From NCBI RefSeq assembly GCF_010389155.1, contig NC_057764.1, positions 10,044,001-10,108,000 of the forward strand: 64,000 bases of DNA, written 5' to 3'. The notes beneath the pieces were generated by a model, which searched no databases, was not told where the DNA came from, and saw only the letters and a program-made list of their open reading frames with translations. How positions within the stretch are numbered: position 1 is the stretch's first letter; each line of letters opens with the position of its first letter. This DNA is from Erigeron canadensis. Its lineage: Eukaryota; Streptophyta; Magnoliopsida; Asterales; Asteraceae. The translations under genes were made by a program, and so were the position numbers. Positions 47,201-57,034 of this stretch are shown here, piece after piece.

Positions 47201-47707
47201 TCTGGCAAGCCTTCAACAAGATGCTTGTTGACCAAAGTATTGATGGTTGGAAGGTTTAGGTGAGAAAGCCTTCTATGCCACAACCAAGAATTCTTTGATG
47301 TAGCTTTCGAAATGAGACAAATATTATCGGTTGGTTGGTTATCATCGAGATTAACGGTAAAGAGGTTATCATCGCGGTCGCCACACAAAATGTCAACTCC
47401 ATCTAGAGTTTGAACTTTGCAAAGAGATTGTCGAAAAAGAACTTGAAGATTGTTGTCACAAAATTGTCCAACACTGAACAAGTTATGACTTAATCCTTCA
47501 ACATAGTGAACTTTCTTAATGACAATTCCATTGCGTTCAATATCACCATAGCCTAAGATAGGAGCGAAATTGTTGTTACCAAATCAAACAGTTCCCATGA
47601 ATCATTCGATAAAGTTCTTGAGCAATGCTTTATTGCCAGTCATGTGTTTTGAACACCCGGAATCGAGTATCCAAACAAAGATGGTTATTTCCTGCAATCA
47701 AATAGAA
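44249..47707 (-). pseudogene. COP-A pol pseudogene (minus copy)
   Basis: Right to left: protease DSG at about 47661-47669; pre-integrase and zinc region with HRRLSHLN and CPSCAVGK (46894-47481); integrase core, where about 14 bases are deleted near 46897 relative to the plus copy, removing the second catalytic Asp (the SDNG motif) and shifting frame; a second small deletion after FGCVC near 46585; RT open over 44621-45895 with [32 protein letters not shown]; RNase H with [15 protein letters not shown] and YCDSQSAI, broken by TAG near 44621 and TGA near 44536; end LGMLNLEP at 44249. RT motifs are intact but integrase is not. Confidence 0.95.
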
Positions 47708-50700
47708 TTAACCGACTTTAGGTACCCACTTGAAGACCGGTCCTTTGTGGTTAGTTAAAACAGGAAGGGTATATAACTTAGGATACGCATACAAACATGC
47801 TTTAGAATCAACATAGGCATTAACAAGCACATTATCAACAAGCACATTTGGATTAAACAAACGAACATTAACACATGAATCAAAAGTAACATGTCTACCA
47901 GTATTAAAACCATGCATATGAGAACAAGAATTAACATTGTTTACAACATCACAAGTCCTAGCCTTGGCACTATTAACATTGTTTAACACATAGGACTTAA
48001 AAGATAAATTGTTTGACTCAACAGAAACATGCTTCTTCTTACTAACAGCTTTTCTCCTTCGCCTTTTCTTCTTTTTATCAACATTAGTGAACTTAGGTAC
48101 TAATGACTTAGCTACCCATTTAGTCTCACTAATTAAGCTCTTTCCACCTGTCGAATTGACACTAAGAAGATTAGAACGAGAGTTTTGAAGCACTTTTATC
48201 TGTTTAGACTCTTTTGGAGGTGCGGAAACTTCTTGTTTTTTAGGTTTATCATGAGAAAACCAGCCATATCTATCCCTATACCTAGTTGCACCATTTGAAG
48301 CATCCCTAGTTAGCAAAACTGAGCTAGATCTAGACACTTTAGGTAATGAACTAGATTGAGAGTTAGATGAAGAAACATTTGAATTGATTTCCAAAAGCTT
48401 CACTTTATGTATTTGATTTTGGAAATGATCTCAACTTGTTTGGTTTTGACATGCTTTTCCGGGGTAGGACACTTTGTTTTTAACTTATTGATTCTTGGTT
48501 TTTTGACAGTCTTTGGTTGAGTCTTGACAAGTTTTGGAATAACTCGTTTCTTTGAATAATATGAAGTTGGATATTTGGAAAACAATTTTGGAGATTCCTC
48601 TTTTGATTCAACTTTGATTTTGGTAGATTCAATCTTTTTCTCAGTTTCAGAATCAAAAGCATATTCTCCCTCCATGAATTTATCAAAATCATCTTTTGTG
48701 AAAGGTTTAACCGGAGAGATTTTTGAAAAATCAGGAATCTTGGTATCCAACTTCACACTATGGGTAGTCTTAGGAATTAGATCAACTTGAACTGACACAT
48801 CTTTGGTTTCACATGAAATTAGAGTAGAAGTATCAACACCTATACTAGCACTAAGCTTAGGGTGAACAACTAACTCTTCAAGAGAATCACAAGTGAAAAA
48901 CCTATAGTAGTACCATATCAAAACTAAACTATGTGCAAGTTCGTCATTAGATAAATCAGTTTGCACATAATCATCAACTATAGTAGCAGCAGTTTGACAT
49001 GAACACTCAAGAGAATCAGTCAAGGTCTGGGTGGTGGAATCAGTAGATGAAACACAAGTAGTCTGAGTGGAATGGTCTACTTCAGCACTTAGATTAGTTT
49101 GAGTAGAAACATTCACACAAACTTTCTTGGTGTCTACATCAATTAACTCATTCTCTGAACTTTGATTTTGAGACTTGAGATGATCTATGACTTGTTGTTG
49201 AGAATTCACCTTTTGTTGTAAACCTTCTATTTGTTTTTCCAAAATTGTGGATGGAACATACATTTTAGTAGGTTTAGGTGAAATACCAATTGACTCTTGG
49301 TTTTGAAAATTTGATGCTATTTCTTCTAATTTGAAAATTGAAGATTCTTTAAAATTACAGGATGCATTTATAGCATCATAGTTAACCAAAAATTCAGTTT
49401 GAGGTATTTTCTTAACATTATCAGTCTCAAATTCGTCATCCAGTGGACAAATAAATTGTTGTACCATACCAAGGTGAAAAAATTTTTCATCATACAGAGG
49501 TTCAATTTGGTCTTTTGCCTTTTGTAATGGAGTGATATTCTCAAATCCCAACCCATGAAGAAGTTCCGATTTGTCAATTTTCGACTTGTTGAAATAGGCG
49601 GTAAAATCCAAAAGAGGGTTTTGTTCAACTTTATATAACTTCTCTTGATAAAAAAGTATATTCTTTTTGAATTCCTCAATTTGGTCGTTAAGATTTTCAA
49701 TCTCAACACCTTTCAAAAAACAAGTATGATTTAAATTAGAAATCTTTCTTTCTAGTTCAACATTGTTTGGTTTGGATTCTTGAAGCTTTTTATTAAGAAT
49801 ATCAACATCTATTTGTCTAGCATTTGCTCGAAGCCACTCATAGGTCTTTTGAATTTCAAGATCTTGATTGGCTTTTTCAAGATCATGAATGGTCTTTTCA
49901 AGATTGTGACATTTATGCAATAACTTAGAATCAGGAGAGGCATGCAACTCACATTCTTTAACCAACATCCTTTCTTTGTGTGACTGAAAGTCTTGTTGAA
50001 TAGTATCATGATCAAAAAGTAATTTTGAATGTTCTTCAAAGAGTTTTGAAAATTCACTTTTAGAATATGAAATACTATTTTTCAACTTCTTATTTTTGTT
50101 GGTTAAAGACGTGATATGAGTTGTCAAATTTGATAAAGCTAAATCAAACGACTCTTTATCTTTAACTATTGAAAAAGTAGAGTGTAGATTTACCTCATCA
50201 TCCGGGTACTCATTATCAGTGATTTCAGCCTCAAAAGCTTTGTCCTTGGCCAACCTCGCCGTGAAACACACATTTGCAGAAAGATCTTCTTCATCTTCAT
50301 CATCCGAGAGCAACAGCCATTTGTCATCTTGTGGAAGAAGTGCGGAGATTGTTGTTTGTTGGCCTCGCTTTGTCGAACTTTTTCTTGAAGTGCTTGGTAA
50401 CTGCGGCAAGAGCTTGATATAATTCATCAGAAACACCATCTCTTGGAGCCAACATATCATCTCCCTCCTCATCAGACAAAGAAACAACTACCATTTGCCT
50501 TTTAAGAGCTTCAGAAACCTTGTTTTCCACAATTAATGCCAAAGGATCAGAAGATACAACTTCTGGCATTTTGTTTGATGAAGCTTTGCTTAGGACATGA
50601 TGTTCATTGAGTTTGAAGGATTCATGAAGATTATGGAAGGAGAACTCGGCCAGATTTTGATGTTGCTTAATCTGAGTTCCATAATCTTCCCACTCGTGAC

Positions 50701-51235
50701 CAAGAGCTTTGATGAATTTGATGTTTAACTCAATCTCTGATTTCTTGACATTGTTCTTCCTAAGTTCATTTATGACATTGCAGAATCTACAGTAGATAGC
50801 CTCTAGAGATTCATTTGGCAATTTGCTGAAGTTGTCAAACTCAGTCAACACATTTGTCAATCTAATTGTTGAAGTTAGGTCAGATCCTTCCATTTGTCTT
50901 GCCACCTCATCCCATATCTCCTTGGCTATATCATAAGAATCAATAGAACCATAGATTTCATCTGGTAGTGCTTTGTATAAGCATGATCTAGCTCTGTTAT
51001 CTGCAGTTGTTCGATCTTTTTGTTCAACATTCAAAAGATCAATAGTGAGTATTGCACCAGTAGTGGGATGGCGATGAACTGCAAGTCCATTAAGGATGGA
51101 ATCTTTAAGAAGGTGACCATTTGGTTGACATTCCACATAGTCCATAAATCTTTTCTTCCATAGTCCATAAGAACCACAGTTGAGAACTGGAGGTCTTGTA
51201 TCGGAACCCAATGCCAATGCTTCACGAGAAGCCAT
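47708..51235 (-). pseudogene. COP-A gag pseudogene, long coiled-coil type
   Basis: Starts at ATG 51235 (MASREALALGSDTRPPVLN). The gag fold covers the first ~260 residues (YGLWKKRFMDYV, IWDEVARQMEGSD, ESLEAIYCRFCNVINELR). At about 50400-50324 the frame changes and no CCHC knuckle is present, although KWLLLSDDEDEEDLSA follows, so the knuckle segment seems deleted. The second part (48400 to about 50390) is about 650 residues rich in Lys/Glu/Leu with coiled-coil character. A third part (47708-48403, another frame) has a strongly basic KKKKRRRRK run and ends FKWVPKVG then TAA. Extended gag of this kind is seen in Sireviruses. Confidence 0.9.
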
Positions 51236-52560
51236 TTGAAAGAGATTTGATTTGAAACTTGGAATGAAATGAGAGTTGGAAAATTCAGGAAATGAAACGC
51301 TCTTGATGAAGATCGTCCTAAGTGAAGATCGTTTTGGAAGATCGTCCTAGAAGAAGAAAGAAGTAAGATGAATTTGTGAAGGTCGTCTTAGATTTGAAAG
51401 AGTGAGATGATTTAAGGAAGATCGTCTTGGAAGAAATTTGGTGAAATTTAGCTAAGTATGAAATGAAATTGACATTAAGTAATGATTTTGTGTTTATGGA
51501 ATTGTAAACTGAAATTGAATTAAAGGAATTTGAAATGGAAATTGGAAAATGACAAACTTGGAAATGAAAAGAATTTCGTTGAAGATCGTCTTAGAATTTG
51601 AAGGGAAAATGAGACGGTCTTGAGTTGAAGATCGTCTTAGGTGACTGACAAAATTTCTAAGTATTTTAAGAAAATTTGGACAGAGTTTGGTTATGAATTG
51701 GTAGGAATGAATTTGAGCAAAACCAATCAAGATTGATCAGTTATCCAGGAAGTGTGTGATTCCCAATCACAACAACTTCAATTAAACAACCAAAACACAC
51801 CAACTTTTAACAGACACTGAAACGATCTTGGGCAAGATCGTCCTAGAGTCAGGTAACTGAGACAATCTTGGCAAGATCGTCTTAGTGTCAGGTAACTGAG
51901 ACGATCTTGGCAAGATCGTCTTAGTTTTCTGTCTTAATTTTCAAAGTAAATCACTTTGAATTGACCAAAACCGATCCTTTCGGATTAGTTAGCCACAACC
52001 AATACTTCACACCATAACCACTTGCTAGAACGATCTTGTGAGAATCGTCCTACAAGCCACAACACAGAAAGTATGAATGAATGAAAATTTAAGCACTGAG
52101 ACGATCTGAGAAAGATCGTCCTAGTGAAGATCGTCTGGAGGTCATCTTCTTCATTATAACAGTTTGCAAAAACTTCATTGATGACTTTTAAAGCTTCAAT
52201 ATCTTTCAAATTACTCGGAGTTAGAACTTGAAATCTCTTGCAAAATGTTTGTAATCACGTCCGCAACAAATCCTTGAACAAAATTTAGCTAATAACACAA
52301 CAAAATCAAAATCCAAATTTTGAGCGCCAAAAACCAAAAAATTCAATCTCGAGAATTCGATTGAATTGGAACGTAAAACTTGACAGAATTATGTTTTGAG
52401 CTATGAGGAATCTGTTGGTGAACAAAAATTGATGATTTTATGTGTTTTATTCGATGAAAAATGATGAAACAGGGAATGGTATGAAAAACGGTTTTTGATA
52501 TGAAATTGGATGAAAATTGAGATCAAAATCAGTTATGGATTGATATCAAAGTGATGTTTT
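51236..52560 (-). other. COP-A 5' leader with palindromic repeat array
   Basis: 1.3 kb between PBS and gag without coding capacity. From 51308 to 52138 it carries about 14 copies of AAGATCGTCYTA and its complement; several pair into near-perfect hairpins (arms GACGATCTT and AAGATCGTC, loop GGC) at about 51820-51842, 51860-51881, 51900-51920, 52029-52050 and 52100-52120. Three of these are in a ~40 bp tandem array. May act in RNA dimerisation, packaging or transcription (inference). Confidence 0.85.
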
Positions 52561-52572
52561 GCTCTGATACCA
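52561..52572 (-). other. COP-A primer-binding site
   Basis: Reverse complement reads TGGTATCAGAGC, two bases after the LTR end. Confidence 0.95.
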
Positions 52573-52574
52573 CA

Positions 52575-52885
52575 TGTCATAACACGAATTCTTCTCTGAA
52601 TTCGATCTCAACAATGGCGGATCAAGTGTGTGTTCTTGGTGTGTTTAGTGTGTGTGATTTCTAGAGAGAGAGAGAGATTGGAACGAACTAGTTTTAAGTG
52701 TGTGTAAAAAATGGATCAAAGGTTTATGATTTCTAAGGAGTTGAGGGTATTTATAGTCTAAATCTACAATTAAGCTAATTAACATTCCTAGTCCCTCAAC
52801 CTTAGAAATCATTTCACCATGTCTTAACAACAACTAAGTCCACTAATTTAAATTACAATTTATCACTATTTATGGATTTCTAACA
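52575..52885 (-). repeat. COP-A 5' LTR (minus copy), 311 bp
   Basis: In minus sense TGTTAGAAATCC to GTTATGACA, followed by the PBS. TATA box complement at 52749-52757. Confidence 0.95.
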
Positions 52886-52890
52886 CTTCC
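52886..52890. other. COP-A target-site duplication, right
   Basis: CTTCC, identical to 41078-41082. Confidence 0.95.
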
Positions 52891-53789
52891 AGGTCCCACA
52901 TTTCATGATCCATTAACATCTTCTATGTTATAGAGTTATCCCAAGTCTTTAAATCATGAACAAATTACATCTGATCGACTTTCTAATCCCTTGTTGTTGC
53001 AACGAGAGGAGGGTACTACTTACTCAATTTCAGCATTCCTGAGTGTTGCGTACGTGAGTTGTATATCGTTGGGTTACTAACTTTTGAAGGGAAGCGGTGG
53101 TGATCACTACTTTGAATCATTAAGAATTTCAAAGATATAGAATTTGATTTCGAATGAATGAAATAGGAAAAATAAAACAAAAGATTCATTAAGGCTCGAA
53201 TCCGACTCCTTGCGAGAGTTAAAGAAATCACTTCTATGTGTTACGTTGCTCATTGGACTCCAACTTTCAATGACGTCAATATATGTCACACCGACATAAA
53301 TAATATAGATAGATGTTCGCATATACGTGTTAGAATAGAAGTATCGCACAAAATTTCGAGGCTACATTCCTCATAGTATGTCATCTAGAATGTATGGGTA
53401 CGTGTCCGACTAGTGACGCTGTATCGTCATAAGGTCTTAGTGCCGCTCGCCATTCGTAAGTCTCTGACTTAGTTTGAGACTTGCATATGTGTTGCGCCAT
53501 GTCAAATCGAATATAAAAGTTGTGCGTTGCTACCTTCAAGTCGCGTCATATCTTGGGACTATAATCCTTAGAGTATAACGTCAAACGCTCGTGGGGAGAT
53601 GCTTTATTGATGATATCGCGCCATCGTATGTCCACAATGAATAGTGGTGTCATAAGAAATAGGATGTGGGATAATTTCAGAAGAGCACGAGTGAAAGAAT
53701 AATGGAGAAATAGTTAATCATAACTTTCATACTTGGTAAATTTCTAATTCATAGTGAATTTCTCAGGGAAAAAAAATCACTAGTACTCA

Positions 53790-54190
53790 AGCGGTCAAAT
53801 CTCATCATGTAATATCTATCTCAGTAGTAAGAACTAACCACATCATCATCATAGCTAGCAAATACTAGTTCCCAATCGTCAAATCTTAGAGCATATTAGC
53901 TATCTCAATAAATAAGGCATAACTATATAATCATTAAACCATCTATGTGCTAGCCCTCAAATAGCTCAACCTTAGGGCATAATAACTATCTCAATAGTAA
54001 GGCATGACTACACAATCGTATTCACATGCTAGTTTCCAAGTAATTCAACCTTATGGTGCAATAACTATCTCGGTAGCAAGGCATGACTACATAATCACCA
54101 CAATGTTCACGCGCTAATTTCAAATAGCTCAAACTTAGAGAGTAAGGATTCATATATCCATATTTCAAATAGTTCAAACTTGGAGAGTAA
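53790..54190. repeat. Degenerate ~79-86 bp tandem array
   Basis: Units start near 53790, 53864, 53950, 54029 and 54114, each with a CAAATAGCTCAACCTTAG-like head, then ATAACTATCTC, AGTAAGGCATGACTA and ATAATC. The last unit is partial and rearranged. Confidence 0.8.
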
Positions 54191-54420
54191 AAGCTCTTAT
54201 ATCCATACCGTCCATAGAATTTCATATTAACTCGTCATACCTATATCCCCTTTCAGTTCATTCATAAATAATCAATCTTATTGTCTTATTGTTTAAACAA
54301 GTCATGCCCCAACATGACTTCATGTCTCATTGTAATCACATTACTTTAAAGTGTGTATGCTACTCAATGTTCAACATCGTAATCCATATAGCTTTTGCGC
54401 ATGCATTTCTCACAAAGTTT

Positions 54421-54517
54421 TCACATTACACATTCCAAACTTTCATATTGCACATTACAAGCTCTCACATTGCACATTTCAACTTTCACATTGCACATTA
54501 TAAACTGTCACATTGCA
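54421..54517. repeat. 22 bp minisatellite, about 4.5 units
   Basis: Units begin TCACATTGCACATT at 54421, 54443, 54465, 54486 and 54508 (lengths 22, 22, 21, 22, partial). Confidence 0.92.
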
Positions 54518-54973
54518 ATCAAATCATGTTCAAATTCACATGTTATAGCATATAATAGTATGCATCAACGAATATCTTTCAATCTTAGGTTAATTTCAAC
54601 TCTAATGTGCATAAGTGGAAAATCCTACTAGACTAGCATAGTCCTTAAGTATAGCAAGTCTCGAATCATCATATATGCTTAGGTGAATGTCTAAATGCAA
54701 CACGTATGCTCATAAAAACGGATTTAATAAAGATCACCTTTTTTTTTTTTAAGGAATCCTTTTGAACATAAGTCCAAGTGGTCGTTTGAGTTTTACATGG
54801 TTCTCTCATAATTAAACATAGATTAATGACTCTATGTTTAACTAAGGTCCTACCATGTAAAGCTCAAACTAATCCACTTAACCTTCTACTCGACTCAACT
54901 ATAAAATTCATTTTGAAAAGTGGCTATAGTTTTGAAATTCCCGGAGGAACTCCAATGTTCTCTATAACCTTAG

Positions 54974-54985
54974 GCTCTGATACCA
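54974..54985 (-). other. GYP-3 primer-binding site
   Basis: Reverse complement TGGTATCAGAGC, five bases after the LTR end TGTTACA (minus sense). Confidence 0.92.
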
Positions 54986-54990
54986 TTTTC

Positions 54991-55930
54991 TGTAACACCC
55001 TAACTAAGGCGGAACAATGAGATGTACAGAAAGTCGAGTATTCAAAACAAAGGATTATAAATAACATTCACCATAGCTTTATTTGATAAAAAGAATTTAC
55101 AATGTACAAACATGTGAACCAATTTCTAAGTACAAATGCGTCCACCATACTTGGATATTAAGTCGACGAACCAAATAACAAGCACATGAAATAGTAAACT
55201 ACAATGACCAAGGCGGATTCCATTGCCTATCACAAGGTTTGATCTTTGACTCCAACGTGCAATGCAAATAATCATGAAGCATATAAATCCTTAATGCTTA
55301 AGCTTATTTCCTGAAAAACATGAAGAAAAAGTGTCAACTACGAAAACGTAGTTGGTGAGTGCATAGGTTTTTATATAAATCTTTGTACATGCCCATTTTA
55401 ACACTTAGAAAGTATATTATTGTTACATTTCGAAATTCCCAAACCATAAGACCGACAAAATTCTCATATCAAACCATCAAGTTTCCAAATACTATAATGT
55501 CATTTCAAGACTTGGAAGAATCCATGGTAACTTATAAAGTTCTTATTTATCAAAATCATTATGAGAGAGAATATATCAATCGATTTATCGTATATCATAC
55601 CCAAAAACATTCGGTTATCAATATTCAATAATATCCAAATTTAACAACTTTCAAGATTCCATATAGGGTCCAATACCCAAACCGTATGTTCAATTCATAA
55701 TATTCAACATAATAATATCCATTTCATTTAGCCACGAGGGCATAATTCAAGTAAACTTTGATGAGTAAATGCTTGTGTGAAGTCCCTCACTCGATGGTTT
55801 AACCCACAATGAAACGTCAAGTAAGCACTACTATGAAACGTCAAGTAAGCACTACTATGAAACGTCAAGTAAGCACTAGATTGGACTATTATTACGATAA
55901 ATATAAATGCAAGAATATATATAACGTAAT
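54991..55930 (-). repeat. GYP-3 5' LTR, right end blurred
   Basis: In minus sense it ends CCGCCTTAGTTAGGGTGTTACA-like at 54991, the same end type as GYP-2 (12510-12534). 55222-55830 resembles the GYP-2 LTR (for example CATTTACTCATCAAAG near 55765 and 11750). It contains a 24 bp x3 tandem repeat at 55809-55880. Its start is lost against the COP-B LTR. Confidence 0.75.
55809..55880. repeat. 24 bp tandem repeat, 3 units
   Basis: ATGAAACGTCAAGTAAGCAC plus four bases at 55809, 55833 and 55857; near-identical. Confidence 0.95.
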
Positions 55931-56763
55931 ACGTACTTAAGCAATATAAAGATAAGCAAATAAGTAAATGGTGAGACACAATGTAATTTTTAAGTGTATT
56001 TTATTTATTGATGTTAAATAAAATACAAGGTTGTTGCGGAACAAGATATTACAAAGAAAGTATCTAAACAACCTATGAATTACAAGTGATCTAACTTTGC
56101 TAAATAAACTCTTTGATTGAAATACTTAAAGTTGTGAAGTATAACTGCTTAGATCGAGAGTATTTGAGCAAAGGCACAAAATTGCAAAAGTATGTAATTT
56201 GGACGAGGAAGTGACTTGGTATTTATAGGCAAAAAGAATAAATATAATATTCTTTTTGCCGTACAAATATGGTTATATGAATTTAAGGAAATTACTTTAA
56301 TTCCTTAAATGCATTGATTAAAGTACAAGAATAAAGTCATATGATAGTGACTTGTCTTCTAATTAACCAACCACCTTTACATGCGTGTAAGGCTTTTAAC
56401 AAAGGACAAATGGATTGTCCGATTAAAGGCATGTAAAGGCACAAAGTCAAATCCTCGTAATCAGTGTTCAGACTTGTAAGGTCTAGAACACTGATAAGGA
56501 CTCTAGTCAGGAGATCTGGTAAGTCTTCCAGTGAGCTCCGCTATTTGTCAGACTTCTTTCTTCAGACTTCAGTCTTCGACTTCAATGAGAATGTTCTTCA
56601 GTGGAAAGATCTTGACTGGAGTGAAGTCCAGTGAACAAATCTGGTGAAATCCAGATTCCCGTACAAGTAAGTTGTTCACTGGTCTTCACATAATTTCTGG
56701 ACAAATCTTCAGAGGGCTCCAGTAATCACGTCTGGAGCGAGTCCAATAAATCTGGACCTAACA
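55931..56763 (-). repeat. COP-B 3' LTR (minus copy)
   Basis: In minus sense starts TGTTAGGTCCAG at 56763 after PPT AGGGGGAATT. TATA box as CTATAAATACC (complement 56218-56228). R/U5 with TTCCGCAACAACC matches the plus copy. The end in the 55880-55940 range is approximate. Confidence 0.8.
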
Positions 56764-56775
56764 AATTCCCCCTAT

Positions 56776-57034
56776 TTCTGGACAAATCTTCAAGCTTTTA
56801 TCTATACAAGTTTGTGCTTGAAAAATCCTTGAAAAATTTGACTAAGTCTAATTTGAATTTCTGGAGAGCCACTTTATAGATCATTAGTGTTCCCAGTTTC
56901 TACATTCTAATTTCTAGACTCAATCTGGATAAGTACTTGTGAAAAATAGGAATTGCAACTTATATTTACAGACATCAACTGGAGGAAAGTTACAATTTTA
57001 TCAATATGAAACAAATACAAGTACAATATCAGAG
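56776..57034 (-). other. COP-B 3' untranslated region (minus copy)
   Basis: Non-coding between third ORF and PPT; nothing further recognised. Confidence 0.6.

Larger units (their letters stand above)
41083..52885 (-). mobile_element. COP-A minus copy, structurally complete copia element (11.8 kb)
   Basis: Both LTRs, TSD, PBS, leader, long gag, pol, 3' non-coding region and PPT are in order. The two LTRs differ by about 8 substitutions over roughly 311 bp by eye (plus one AG-repeat length change). It is inserted in GYP-3. Long coiled-coil gag and repeated PPTs suggest the Sirevirus lineage (inference). Coding sequence has multiple inactivating lesions. Confidence 0.95.
52891..54973 (-). other. 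GYP-3 internal non-coding region
   Basis: About 2.1 kb downstream (minus sense) of the GYP-3 PBS. Short ORFs such as 53107-53349 or 54289-54555 have no recognisable domain. It contains two repeat arrays (53790-54190 and 54421-54517) and a T run near 54740. No gag, protease or RT motif was found in either strand. Confidence 0.6.
40423..55930 (-). mobile_element. GYP-3: non-coding gypsy-type element hosting COP-A
   Basis: Minus element with a 5' LTR from 54991 rightwards, PBS at 54974-54985 and a 3' LTR fragment at 40423. Excluding nested COP-A, the internal region is about 2.5 kb with no gag or pol motif on either strand. This fits a non-autonomous (LARD-like) element or a severely deleted one. 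The LTR 3' part resembles GYP-2. The right limit (about 55880-55940) is blurred where COP-B sequence starts. Confidence 0.65.

Noticed and set aside
54289..54631. Overlapping plus ORFs of 88 and 78 residues
   Set aside because: Created by the 22 bp minisatellite, with repeated His/Thr/Phe residues and no other support.
55801..55880. CRISPR-like short repeats
   Set aside because: Units are directly adjacent without spacers, in plant LTR sequence; an ordinary tandem repeat.
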